Below, one piece after another: positions 1 through 7,874 of a stretch of DNA of 45,173 nt (position 1 is its first letter; each line of letters begins with the position of its first letter). A program made the position numbers and the translations under genes. A model generated the notes under the pieces. The model had not been told where the DNA came from, ran no database searches, and worked only from the letters and a program-made list of their open reading frames with translations. Source of the stretch: Bradyrhizobium lablabi. GTDB lineage: Bacteria; Pseudomonadota; Alphaproteobacteria; Rhizobiales; Xanthobacteraceae. The stretch lies in contig NZ_LLYB01000074.1 of NCBI RefSeq assembly GCF_001440475.1, forward strand, positions 2,284 to 47,456, read 5' to 3'.

Positions 1-269
1 CCCGGCAGCGCAAAGCCGACGACCTGACGCCGTCCATCCGGCAACAGCTTGTACAGACGCGCGACACCCGCCGTCACGTTGTGGACCGAATGCGCGAGCT
101 GGCCTGCCGTGAACAGCGCCTCGTTGGGAGCGAGATGAACGTGGCGGGCGATCCGCTCGAACTCGGCAAGGTCGGTCTGATCAAGCGCGCCGCAGATGCT
201 GAGCGAGCGAACGGTGCAGGCCGAACAGCGGCCGAAACTTGCCCGGTTGGGAGAAATGGTTCGTATCAT
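1..269 (-). CDS. FNR-type transcriptional regulator, N-terminal part (truncated by window edge)
   Basis: The first 89 residues can be read from the ATG at 269 to the window edge; the effector-domain remainder and the helix-turn-helix are missing. Cys15, Cys18 and Cys26 form C-x2-C-x7-C, the N-terminal cysteine pattern of alphaproteobacterial FnrN-type regulators, in which these cysteines plus one further on bind an O2-labile [4Fe-4S] cluster. The segment after it (residues about 60-89, ending in the FALPG turn) is the start of a cNMP-type beta barrel. The gene is divergent from a cytochrome c gene, with a perfect TTGA-N6-TCAA site between them. By family knowledge it would be an oxygen-responsive activator recognising that same kind of site. 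The identity of its DNA-recognition helix cannot be checked here. Confidence 0.85.
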   Translation of the reverse strand, partial: MIRTISPNRASFGRCSACTVRSLSICGALDQTDLAEFERIARHVHLAPNEALFTAGQLAHSVHNVTAGVARLYKLLPDGRRQVVGFALP

Positions 270-375
270 TTGCCGCTGTCCGTTCAAGCGCTGGATTGAC
301 GCCCACCCCCCGATCATGGCCGACGCTCAGGACCTCGGAGATATAGTTCATTGTAGCTGATACAGCGTGGGCTGG

Positions 376-389
376 TTGATCCAGGTCAA
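376..389. promoter_or_regulatory. FixK/FNR box upstream of the cytochrome c gene
   Basis: The sequence TTGATCCAGGTCAA is a perfect TTGA-N6-TCAA palindrome, the consensus of FNR and FixK proteins. Its centre is about 78 bases before the cytochrome c start at 461 and about 113 bases before the FNR-type gene start at 269. A class II promoter (box at -41.5) reading right would start transcription near 424. It probably serves the cytochrome gene, possibly both. Confidence 0.8.
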
Positions 390-460
390 ATTCGCCGACG
401 ATTAACCCTTCACAATGGGAGCTAGCTGGAGAATCCATTCGCTACGGAGTTGGAACTACG

Positions 461-778
461 ATGATCGGACGAATCCTGATGCCACTGGCGTTCACGTTGA
501 TCTCGTTGGTGCCGGCAGCGGCTGCTTCACCTCAGGAGCAGCGTGGCAAGACCTTCGCGTTGAACAATTGCGCGCGCTGCCATTCGATCGACAAGGTCTC
601 GCCGAGCCCGCTCAAGATCGCGCCGCCCTTCCGGACACTGCACAAGCGCTATCCCGTCGAATCTCTCGGCGAAGCGCTGGCTGAAGGTATTCAGACGGGC
701 CACCCAACCATGCCGGAGTTTCAGCTCGACCCGGACCAGATTGGCGACCTGCTGGCGTATCTGAAGACGCTCGAATAG
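461..778 (+). CDS. Small periplasmic class I cytochrome c
   Basis: 105 residues. A signal peptide covers about residues 1-22 (hydrophobic stretch then AAAAS). The haem c attachment motif CARCH is at residues 37-41, and Met84 in HPTMPEF is the likely sixth haem-iron ligand, so one haem with His/Met ligation is expected. The mature protein is about 83 residues, typical of small soluble electron carriers. It converges with the mlaD-like gene, 41 bases away, and has a FixK/FNR box upstream, so it may carry electrons in low-oxygen respiration. Its redox partner cannot be told from sequence. Confidence 0.9.
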   Translation: MIGRILMPLAFTLISLVPAAAASPQEQRGKTFALNNCARCHSIDKVSPSPLKIAPPFRTLHKRYPVESLGEALAEGIQTGHPTMPEFQLDPDQIGDLLAYLKTLE

Positions 779-819
779 ACGGGCCTCGCCCTCAGGTGAG
801 CTAGCAACGCCTCGCTCGC

Positions 820-1923
820 CTAGTTCACCTGCACCGTCCACGCGATCATGTCCTTCGCGATCCGGCCGAACGCTGCGCTGAACGCAGCAACGGCTTCGGG
901 TGGGGTGACGGAAGCAAACGTCTCGCTTTGCTCGAACAGCCGCGAGGCGACGACCTTGCCATTCTTGTCGACGATCCTCGCCGACAATCCGATCTCGGCG
1001 GCCGGTCCCTGTTCGACAGCGATACGGAACCGCCTGACGTCGATCAGTAACTGGAATTCGGTCTGCGCGACGTCGGCCATCCGCAGCGGCGCATGGGCGA
1101 TGTCGTAGTTCTCAAAGCTTTCGATCAGCCGCGCCTGAATCAGTTTCGGCAGCGCATCGGCCCACATCGCTTCCGCAAATCCCGGATACTCCTGCGCCGG
1201 TGAGAACAGGAAGCGTTGCGTCTCCAGCATCGCAACTGCCGTCGGCTCCGGAATCGCCCATTGCACATTGATGACCTTACTCGCCGGTCCCGTATTCTGC
1301 AGCGCGGCGAGGTCATAGGTGATCTTTGGGGGCGGACTGGTGACGCCGGTCATCCGTTCGAGGCCGGCGACAATGCCATCGAGCTTGCCGGTATTGCGCG
1401 CCAGCCCTTCGGAAAACACCTTGAAGTTCGAGATCGTGTCCTTCAACGCCTCCGAATTCTCCGACAGTACCGTATCCACCTTGCGCAACGCATCCCGCGC
1501 CGCCTGCGTCATGCCCTGCCCCGCGCCCGGCTCGGCGACCAATGTCGGCACCGGGCCGCTTTGCGCGACCTGCGCGCCGCCTTCGAGTGCGATCACGGGG
1601 ACGCCAGTCAGGCCCTGAAATTCCAGGCCGACCTTGGTGTCGGCGCGGACCGGCGTCGATGAAACGACCGAGATGGCGGCATTGACGCCGCGCGGGTTGC
1701 CGGGGGCGAGCCCGAGTTCCGTCACCTCGCCGACCCGGATGCCATTGAACAGCACTGCCGCACCAACGAGCAGTCCCGGCACTGAGCCCTCGAACTGCAC
1801 GCGATAGCTGGAACGTGGGCCAAGCCCGCCCGTATTCTGCAGCCAATAGACGAAGCCGAAGACGGCTATGATAGCCGCCATCACGAAGGCACCGACAATG
1901 ACGAAAGGAGCGCGGGTTTCCAT
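820..1923 (-). CDS. MlaD-type MCE protein fused to an ABC-transport auxiliary (PqiC-like) domain
   Basis: 367 residues from the ATG at 1923, four bases after the upstream ATPase gene stops. Residues about 6-27 form one membrane anchor. An MCE (MlaD) domain follows at roughly 40-120, the part that forms hexameric lipid-carrying rings in this family. Residues about 130-190 look helical. From about residue 205 (PKITYDLAAL onward) the sequence resembles ABC-type transport auxiliary lipoproteins of the PqiC/YmbA group, usually a separate gene. It is the last gene of mlaE-mlaF-mlaD and should be the periplasmic substrate-handling subunit of a phospholipid or other lipid transporter. A further in-frame upstream extension runs into the mlaF gene and was rejected. 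Confidence 0.88.
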   Translation of the reverse strand: METRAPFVIVGAFVMAAIIAVFGFVYWLQNTGGLGPRSSYRVQFEGSVPGLLVGAAVLFNGIRVGEVTELGLAPGNPRGVNAAISVVSSTPVRADTKVGLEFQGLTGVPVIALEGGAQVAQSGPVPTLVAEPGAGQGMTQAARDALRKVDTVLSENSEALKDTISNFKVFSEGLARNTGKLDGIVAGLERMTGVTSPPPKITYDLAALQNTGPASKVINVQWAIPEPTAVAMLETQRFLFSPAQEYPGFAEAMWADALPKLIQARLIESFENYDIAHAPLRMADVAQTEFQLLIDVRRFRIAVEQGPAAEIGLSARIVDKNGKVVASRLFEQSETFASVTPPEAVAAFSAAFGRIAKDMIAWTVQVN

Positions 1924-1927
1924 CTGA

Positions 1928-2701
1928 TTAGCTCGCTCTTGGCTGCAGCATCTGCGAGCGCTTGCCATGGAAATAGGCCCGCACCCAGGGATGCTCGGAT
2001 TGAAGGAGTTCGTGCATCGGTCCGATGGCGACGATCTTGCCGTCAGCCAGCGCCGCGACGCGGTCGCAGACGGTGTTGAGACTGGCGAGATCATGGGTGA
2101 CCATGAACACCGTCAGTCCCAGCGTTTTCTGCAATGTCTTGATCAGCGCGTCGAAATCGCCGGCGGCGATCGGATCGAGCCCCGAAGTCGGCTCGTCGAG
2201 GAACACGATCGCCGGATCGAGCGCGAGCGCGCGCGCCAACGCCACGCGCTTGGTCATGCCACCGGACAGCTCAGATGGAAACTTGTCGCCGTCCTCCGGC
2301 TTTAGCCCGACCATTTCGAGTTTGGCGGTGGCGATCTCGTCCATCAGGCCTTCAGAGAGCACAAGGTTTTCCCGCAACGGAAACTGGATGTTCTGCCGTA
2401 CCGTGAGCGATGAGAACAGCGCGCCCTGCTGGAACAGGATGCCCCAACGCCCGGCCGCGCTCCGCGTGGCGCGATCATGATTGATCGGCGACCCCATCAC
2501 CTCGATCTCACCGCCCTGTCTAGGGATCAGCCCGATGATGGTCCGCATCAGCACCGACTTGCCGCCGCCGGACGCGCCGACCAGACCGAGGATTTCGCCC
2601 CGGCGTACATCCAGCGCAAGGTGATCGATGACGACATGGCGGCGGAAGCCGACCACGAGATCGCGCACACGAATGGCAAACTGACCTGACGTGCCCTGCA
2701 T
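1928..2701 (-). CDS. Mla-type lipid ABC transporter, ATP-binding subunit (MlaF-like)
   Basis: 257 residues. Walker A is GASGGGKS at residues 42-49, the signature LSGGM is followed by TKRVALARALALDP, and Walker B is IVFLDEPTSGLDP. The GGGKSVLMR wording and ELSGGMTKRVALARA are typical of MlaF rather than of sugar or amino-acid importers. The ATG directly follows the stop of the permease gene (no spacer), so the two are translationally linked. It powers the permease encoded just upstream and works with the MCE protein encoded downstream. Confidence 0.92.
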   Translation of the reverse strand: MQGTSGQFAIRVRDLVVGFRRHVVIDHLALDVRRGEILGLVGASGGGKSVLMRTIIGLIPRQGGEIEVMGSPINHDRATRSAAGRWGILFQQGALFSSLTVRQNIQFPLRENLVLSEGLMDEIATAKLEMVGLKPEDGDKFPSELSGGMTKRVALARALALDPAIVFLDEPTSGLDPIAAGDFDALIKTLQKTLGLTVFMVTHDLASLNTVCDRVAALADGKIVAIGPMHELLQSEHPWVRAYFHGKRSQMLQPRAS

Positions 2702-3838
2702 CTACATTCCAATCGAGGCAAAGAACACCGCGAACAGCCCGTCGAGCACGATCACCAGGAAGATCGATTTGACGACCGAGGTGGTGGTCTGTTTGCCGAG
2801 CGACTCTGCACTGCCCTTCACCCGCAGGCCCTCGCTGCAGGCGACGATGCCGATCACCAGCGCCATGAACGGCGCCTTGATGATGCCGACCTCGAAATGG
2901 GTAACGGAGACGGCGTCATGCAATCGCGCGAGGAAGATCGACGGCCCCATGCCGCCGTAGAACCAGGCCACGAGCCCGCCCCCGTAAAGTGCCGCAATCG
3001 CACCGATGAAACTCAGGATTGGCAAGGCGAAAACCAGCGCCAGAATCCGCGGCAGCATCAGGACCTCGATCGGGTCCAGGCCCATGGTCGAAAGCGCGTC
3101 GATCTCCTCGCGCATCTTCATCGAACCGAGTTCGGCGGTGTAGGCGCTGCCGGAGCGCCCGGCGACCATGATGGCCACGATAAGCACGCCGAGCTCTCGC
3201 AGCACGAGAATTCCGACCATGTCGACGACGTAGGAATCCGCTCCGAACTTGCGAAAATGAAAGATGCCCTGCTGGGCGATGATGGCGCCGATCAAAAAGG
3301 TGATCAGGACGACGATAGGAATCGCCTGCCAGCCGACGCGATAGAGCTGGTAGGTCAGGGATGTCAGCCGCAACGACCGTGGCCGGCGCAGGATGCCCAC
3401 AAGAGCCATGCATAGCGAGCCCAGCATCTGCAGGAATGCCGCGATGTCTTCGCTCGCGCCAATGGTGGCGCGGCCGATGCCGTCAAGTTTCGCCACGACC
3501 GGATTGCGTGCCGGGATCGGGCGCGGCGTTCGACGATTGACCTGGCGAACCTCGTCGATCAAGCCGCTGTATCTATCGTCCATGCCGATGACGTCGGCGC
3601 GATGACCGGCAGACGTGACCCGCCGCGACATCTTTTCCAGCAACCAGGCGCCGAGCGTATCGAGTTCGCGCATGCCGGCCATATCAACCTTGAGCGCAGC
3701 AGCCCGGTCGAGTTGCGGCACGACGTCACTGGACAGTCGTTCGAGTGTCGCCGCATTTGCAGCCGTCCACGAGCCGGCCGGATGCAGTTCGAGCGCATCG
3801 CCCGATGACGTGGCTGTGAGCACAGGTGCGACCACCAA
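2702..3838 (-). CDS. Mla-type ABC transporter permease with N-terminal STAS-like domain (MlaB-MlaE fusion)
   Basis: 378 residues. Residues about 5-95 look like a STAS/MlaB-type domain (LKVDMAGMRELDTLGAWLL). From about 120 onward there is a MlaE permease, with the conserved tract RELGVLIVAIMVAGRSGSA, the EIDAL segment and several hydrophobic helices. In E. coli MlaB is a separate protein, so this is a fused arrangement also common in alphaproteobacteria. The frame has a stop codon four codons upstream of 3838, and no ATG is available there. Translation must use the TTG at 3838 or the GTG at 3835, six to nine bases after an AAGGAA ribosome site. A FixK box lies about 62 bases upstream. Confidence 0.9.
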   Translation of the reverse strand: MVVAPVLTATSSGDALELHPAGSWTAANAATLERLSSDVVPQLDRAAALKVDMAGMRELDTLGAWLLEKMSRRVTSAGHRADVIGMDDRYSGLIDEVRQVNRRTPRPIPARNPVVAKLDGIGRATIGASEDIAAFLQMLGSLCMALVGILRRPRSLRLTSLTYQLYRVGWQAIPIVVLITFLIGAIIAQQGIFHFRKFGADSYVVDMVGILVLRELGVLIVAIMVAGRSGSAYTAELGSMKMREEIDALSTMGLDPIEVLMLPRILALVFALPILSFIGAIAALYGGGLVAWFYGGMGPSIFLARLHDAVSVTHFEVGIIKAPFMALVIGIVACSEGLRVKGSAESLGKQTTTSVVKSIFLVIVLDGLFAVFFASIGM

Positions 3839-3893
3839 TGATGTTCCTTAAGCTGTTTGCTTCCTTTTTGTAGGTCGCGAGCGCGCAGCCATA

Positions 3894-3907
3894 TTGACCT
3901 GCCTCAA
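3894..3907. promoter_or_regulatory. FixK/FNR box facing the mlaEFD-like operon
   Basis: TTGACCTGCCTCAA matches TTGA-N6-TCAA perfectly. Its centre is about 62 bases upstream of the mlaE-like start on the minus strand. A TACAAA -10-like hexamer lies about 31 bases further towards the gene, close to class II spacing. A second box 42 bases away faces the opposite operon. Confidence 0.75.
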
Positions 3908-3935
3908 GGCACCGGATGCGACATGAGGATCGTGG

Positions 3936-3949
3936 TTGACCCAAATCAA
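3936..3949. promoter_or_regulatory. FixK/FNR box facing the DUF883 - P-type ATPase - Usp operon
   Basis: TTGACCCAAATCAA is a perfect TTGA-N6-TCAA site. Its centre is about 64 bases before the ATG at 4007, and a TAGGAT hexamer at about 3973-3978 sits near the expected -10 position, predicting a start near 3984. It most likely activates the five-gene rightward operon ending at 8714. Confidence 0.78.
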
Positions 3950-4006
3950 ATGCCGCTATCGCCGTCTCATCTAGGATTTGACAATCAAAGATAACGAGCA
4001 AGCGCG

Positions 4007-4282
4007 ATGTTCAGATCAGGCAGTTTGGGTGACGAGCTATTGACGCTCAAGGACGAGATGTCGCGCTTCCTGAATATGCCTGCCGACGACATGTTCGGTG
4101 CCGCGAAAGGCCACGCCGAAGCGCTGGGCGAACAGGTCAAGGACGTGCTGAGCGAATTCGCCGAGACCCTGAGTGAGGAAGAAGAGCACATCGAGACGCT
4201 GATCGCGGAACGACCGATTGCGGCGCTGGCATCCGCCTTCGCGCTCGGCGTCGCGATCGGCTTCATGCTGAGGAGACATTGA
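4007..4282 (+). CDS. DUF883-like (ElaB/YqjD type) membrane-anchored protein
   Basis: 91 residues. An acidic, helical N-terminal two thirds (including the run LSEEEEHIETLI) is followed by one C-terminal membrane segment at about residues 68-88 (PIAALASAFALGVAIGFM) and an Arg-Arg-His end. This layout is that of the ElaB/YqjD family; E. coli YqjD tethers ribosomes to the inner membrane in stationary phase. The next gene is a YqjE-like protein, as in the E. coli yqjD-yqjE pair, which supports the assignment. First gene behind the FixK box at 3936. The ribosome-tethering role is known only for the enterobacterial members. Confidence 0.75.
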   Translation: MFRSGSLGDELLTLKDEMSRFLNMPADDMFGAAKGHAEALGEQVKDVLSEFAETLSEEEEHIETLIAERPIAALASAFALGVAIGFMLRRH

Positions 4283-4283
4283 C

Positions 4284-4775
4284 GTGAACAGCGAGAACGT
4301 CGTCAAGCAGTTGCGTGCGCTCTGGCGTACCGATCGTATCATTGCGGAAATCCGGATGCGGCACATGCTGGTCGGGCTCGGCCTGCGGGCGTTCGCGGCG
4401 CTGATCGCGGCCTTCGGCCTGCTGATGCTGGAGTTGTCGGCTTACTTCGCGCTGGTGCAGATCTGGAGCGCGATTTCCGCAGCCGCGATTCTCGGTCTCA
4501 TCAATTTCCTGATCGCGGCCGTCTTGTTCGTGGTTGGCGGAAGGCCGCCGGCCGGCCGCGAGCTCGAACTGGCTACCGAAATTCACGGCTCGGCAATCGA
4601 GGCGTTGCAGAACGAGGCCCGCGCAGTGCAATCGCAATTCACCGGCATGATGCACCATCCCCTGAACAGCGTGCTGCCGACGGTGCTGGTGCCGCTGATG
4701 GCGATCATCGCCAGGAGCCTGAAGAAATCCAGAGCGACCGCCCCTGCTGCGAAAGCCACGGCAGAGTCGAGCTGA
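4284..4775 (+). CDS. Phage-holin-like / YqjE-type membrane protein
   Basis: 163 residues, starting at a GTG two bases after the previous stop. Two hydrophobic helices (about residues 30-57 and 63-85) are joined by a short loop, a pattern of the Phage_holin_3_6/YqjE family. A third hydrophobic stretch occurs at about 128-146. Despite the family name, the pairing with a YqjD-like gene and the absence of any lysis gene argue for a housekeeping or stress membrane protein rather than a phage holin. Function not established. Confidence 0.7.
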   Translation: MNSENVVKQLRALWRTDRIIAEIRMRHMLVGLGLRAFAALIAAFGLLMLELSAYFALVQIWSAISAAAILGLINFLIAAVLFVVGGRPPAGRELELATEIHGSAIEALQNEARAVQSQFTGMMHHPLNSVLPTVLVPLMAIIARSLKKSRATAPAAKATAESS

Positions 4776-4825
4776 CCGCGGCGGTGTTCACCGCCTCATG
4801 CCAGAGAACCAAGGAGCCATCCGAG

Positions 4826-5251
4826 ATGTCCAAGACGAGATCCAAGTCCCAGCCAAAGCCGATCCTGAACGCTTCCTTGCCACCGCAGTTCCGGCAATTC
4901 CGTCTGGCGCTGGCCCGCGAGCCCGGACACCCCGAAGGCGACGCAGATGTGGCTTATATCATCGTGGCACCGCTGGATTCGGCGGACCGTATCGATGCGG
5001 GACTGTGGCGCGAGCATCGGGATGCCTGCCGGGTCGTGCGCCAGCGCCCGGACCAGCGGGACAAGCATGGCCACCTGGTTCACCGCCCCGGCGGCGGCTG
5101 GGCCTTCCACTATGACGATGACGAGACCAGTCTGCCTGACGAAGTCGGCTATCACTTCGCGGACGAGCGCTTCGTCGTGGGCGAGTATGTCTCGCTCAAC
5201 GAAGGTGGCAAGATGCACACCTATCGGGTGACAACGATATCGTATCTCTGA
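4826..5251 (+). CDS. Conserved hypothetical protein in the P-type ATPase operon
   Basis: 141 residues from the ATG at 4826, which follows an AAGGAG ribosome site; an earlier in-frame ATG at 4784 lacks one. It is soluble and rich in charged residues. The N-terminus is basic (SKTRSKSQPK), and the middle contains a His- and Arg-rich stretch (HLVHRPGGGWAFHYDDDE). No signal peptide or membrane segment. The stop is two bases before the P-type ATPase start, so it is tightly coupled to that gene. I do not recognise a family; a regulatory or accessory role for the pump is only a guess from position. Confidence 0.7.
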   Translation: MSKTRSKSQPKPILNASLPPQFRQFRLALAREPGHPEGDADVAYIIVAPLDSADRIDAGLWREHRDACRVVRQRPDQRDKHGHLVHRPGGGWAFHYDDDETSLPDEVGYHFADERFVVGEYVSLNEGGKMHTYRVTTISYL

Positions 5252-5253
5252 CG

Positions 5254-7848
5254 ATGAAACCGCTTTCCGGCCTTCGTGAAGCCGAGGCGGCGGCGCGACT
5301 GCAGGCCGAGGGGCACAACGAACTTCCCCAACCCGACCGACGCACGCCGTTTCGAATAGTGGTCGAGGTGCTGCGCGAGCCGATGCTCGCGTTGCTGCTG
5401 ATCGGCGGCCTGGTCTATCTCGCACTGGGCGACCTGAAAGAGGCGATCATCCTGGCCGCCTTCGCGACGATGTCGATCGCGATCACCGTGGTGCAGGAAA
5501 CGCGAACCGAGCGCGTGCTGGAAGCGCTGCGGGACCTGACGAGCCCCCGCGCGCTCGTCATCCGCGACGGAGAACGCAAGCGGATTGCCGGCCGCGACGT
5601 TGTGCGGGGCGACCTCATCGTTCTTTCCGAGGGCGATCGGGTGCCTGCCGACGCCGTTCTCCTGCAATGCAACGATCTGCAGGCCGACGAGTCGACCCTG
5701 ACAGGCGAATCCGTGCCGGTTCGCAAGGTCGCATGGGACGACCGCACCGGGTCTGGACCACACCGTCCGGGCGGCGACGACCTGCCGCAGATCTTCTCCG
5801 GCTCGCTGGTGGTGCGGGGCTCCGGGCTGGCGGAAGTAACGGCTGTCGGTACGCAAAGCGAGATCGGCAAGATCGGTCTGTCACTGGTCAAGCTCGAGAC
5901 CGAGCCGCCCCGCCTGCAGGCGCAAACCCGGCGCGCCGTCACACTGTTCGCCGTGCTCGGCGGCGGCGTGAGCCTGCTTGCGGTTCTGCTCTACGGACTG
6001 ATGCGAGGCGGGTGGCTGGATGCGGTGCTAGCTGGCATTGCGCTCGGAATGTCGATGCTCCCGGAGGAATTTCCTGTCGTCCTGACCGTCTTCATGGCCA
6101 TGGGCGCCTGGCGAATTTCACTGGCGCGCGTGCTGACGCGGCGCGCAGCGGCGATCGAGACGCTGGGCTCGGCCACCGTGCTGTGTACCGACAAGACGGG
6201 CACCCTGACCGAGAACCGGATGACGATCGTCGAACTGAGGCTGAAGGACGAGACCATTCTTCGTCCCGCTGACGATCGGGAAATGCCGGCAGCATTCCGG
6301 ACATTGTGCAAGTTCGGCCTGCTCGCGAGCGCTCCGGAGCCGTACGATCCGATGGAGCGGGCATTCCACGCGCTCGCGCGCGAGCGGTTGACGGAGGCTT
6401 CGTATCAGCACCCGAACTGGAAGCTCGTTCACGCCTATGGTCTTCGCCCCGACCTGCTCGCCGTGACGCATATCTGGCAGGCTGATAGCTCTCGGCAGGA
6501 GTACGTCGTCGCCGCCAAGGGCGCACCGGAAGCAATCGCCGCTCTTTGCAAGCTGAACGCCATGGATCGCACTGCGCTGACGCAATCTATCGATGCGATG
6601 GCTGCCAGCGGTCTGCGCGTGTTGGGCGTCGCGCGCGCCACGCATATTGGCTCGGCCTGGCCGATTTCACCGCGTGAACTGGCGTTTGAGTTCCTGGGGC
6701 TGGTCGGCCTCGCCGATCCACTGCGGCCCAGCGTGATCGAGGCCGTTCGTGAATGCCAGTCGGCTGGTATCAAGGCCGTGATGATCACCGGCGATTACCC
6801 CGCAACCGCAAAGGCGATCGCCCATCAGGCCGGGCTTGCACGCGGTGAACTCATCACCGGCGCCCAGCTCGGGAAACTGAGCGAGGCGGAGTTGGCAACG
6901 CAGGTGGAGACGGCTAGCGTTTTCGCCCGGATCATGCCGGAGCAGAAGTTGCGTATTGTCAATGCCTACAAGGGCAATGGCGAGGTCGTCGCGATGACCG
7001 GCGATGGCGTCAACGATGCACCTTCCCTGAAGGCGGCCCATATCGGCATCGCCATGGGCGGCCGCGGAACCGACGTGGCGCGCGAAGCCTCAGCCATCGT
7101 GCTTCTCGACGACGATTTCGGTTCGATCGTCAAGGCGATCCGCCTCGGCCGGCGCATCTACGACAATTTGCGCAAGGCCATGAGCTTCATTCTGGCGGTT
7201 CATGTACCCATCGCAGGTCTGGCGCTGCTGCCATTGCTGTTCGGCACCCCGCTCCTGCTCGGGCCCATTCATATTGCCTTCCTCGAAATGGTCATCGATC
7301 CCGTCTGCTCGCTGGTGTTCGAGGCCGAGACCGAGGAAGAAGATGTCATGCAGCGGCCCCCGCGCGCGCCCGATGAATCGCTGTTCTCGTGGGCGCTGAT
7401 CGGCTGGAGCATGTTGCAGGGCACGGTTGCGTTCGTGCTCGTGGCCGCCATCTACGTCATGGCCCTACGCTCGGGCATGCCGGTGCCGGAAGTGCGCGCG
7501 CTGACGTTCTTCTCGCTCGTCGTGGTGATCGTCAGCCTGATCCTGGTCAACCGCTCCTTCAGTCCCTCGCTGCTGACGGCGTTTCGCCGGCAAAACCGGA
7601 CCTTGGCCGCGGTGCTGGCCGCGGTTGCCGCCATTTCGGCTCTCACGCTGCTTTGGCCCGCAGCAAGCAAGCTATTTACGTTCGGCCCGCTGCACGCCGA
7701 TGACATCGCCGTGACGCTCGGCGCCGGATTGATGGCGCTGATCATCCTGGAGATGCTCAAACCGGTGCTGCGCCCACGGCTGCAATCCCAGAACCGGAAA
7801 ACCCAGCCCCTTGCGCTGGATCAAACGGGTAAATCCGCGGGACGATAG
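5254..7848 (+). CDS. P-type (P2-like) cation-transporting ATPase with atypical ion-site motif
   Basis: 864 residues. The actuator motif TGES is at residues 150-153, the phosphorylation motif DKTGTLT starts at Asp313, the hinge GDGVND includes Asp584, and the C-terminal part is rich in membrane helices. The transmembrane-4 motif is PEEFP (270-274), where Ca2+ pumps have PEGLP. The helix-6 region reads FLEMVID (676-682): Glu678 and Ile681 replace the Asn and Thr that help bind Ca2+ in SERCA-type pumps, while Asp682 is kept. The overall fold is that of P2 ATPases (Ca2+ or monovalent cations), but the ion is uncertain. There is no N-terminal heavy-metal domain and no CPC motif, so a P1B metal pump is excluded. 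It lies in a FixK-box operon and is followed by a Usp gene. Confidence 0.9.
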   Translation: MKPLSGLREAEAAARLQAEGHNELPQPDRRTPFRIVVEVLREPMLALLLIGGLVYLALGDLKEAIILAAFATMSIAITVVQETRTERVLEALRDLTSPRALVIRDGERKRIAGRDVVRGDLIVLSEGDRVPADAVLLQCNDLQADESTLTGESVPVRKVAWDDRTGSGPHRPGGDDLPQIFSGSLVVRGSGLAEVTAVGTQSEIGKIGLSLVKLETEPPRLQAQTRRAVTLFAVLGGGVSLLAVLLYGLMRGGWLDAVLAGIALGMSMLPEEFPVVLTVFMAMGAWRISLARVLTRRAAAIETLGSATVLCTDKTGTLTENRMTIVELRLKDETILRPADDREMPAAFRTLCKFGLLASAPEPYDPMERAFHALARERLTEASYQHPNWKLVHAYGLRPDLLAVTHIWQADSSRQEYVVAAKGAPEAIAALCKLNAMDRTALTQSIDAMAASGLRVLGVARATHIGSAWPISPRELAFEFLGLVGLADPLRPSVIEAVRECQSAGIKAVMITGDYPATAKAIAHQAGLARGELITGAQLGKLSEAELATQVETASVFARIMPEQKLRIVNAYKGNGEVVAMTGDGVNDAPSLKAAHIGIAMGGRGTDVAREASAIVLLDDDFGSIVKAIRLGRRIYDNLRKAMSFILAVHVPIAGLALLPLLFGTPLLLGPIHIAFLEMVIDPVCSLVFEAETEEEDVMQRPPRAPDESLFSWALIGWSMLQGTVAFVLVAAIYVMALRSGMPVPEVRALTFFSLVVVIVSLILVNRSFSPSLLTAFRRQNRTLAAVLAAVAAISALTLLWPAASKLFTFGPLHADDIAVTLGAGLMALIILEMLKPVLRPRLQSQNRKTQPLALDQTGKSAGR

Positions 7849-7874
7849 GTTGTCTTCCGTAAGAGGAGAATCCC

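Noticed and set aside
4284..4775. Phage holin as evidence of a prophage
   Set aside because: No integrase, lysin or structural genes are nearby; the pair with a YqjD-like gene points to a cellular protein family.
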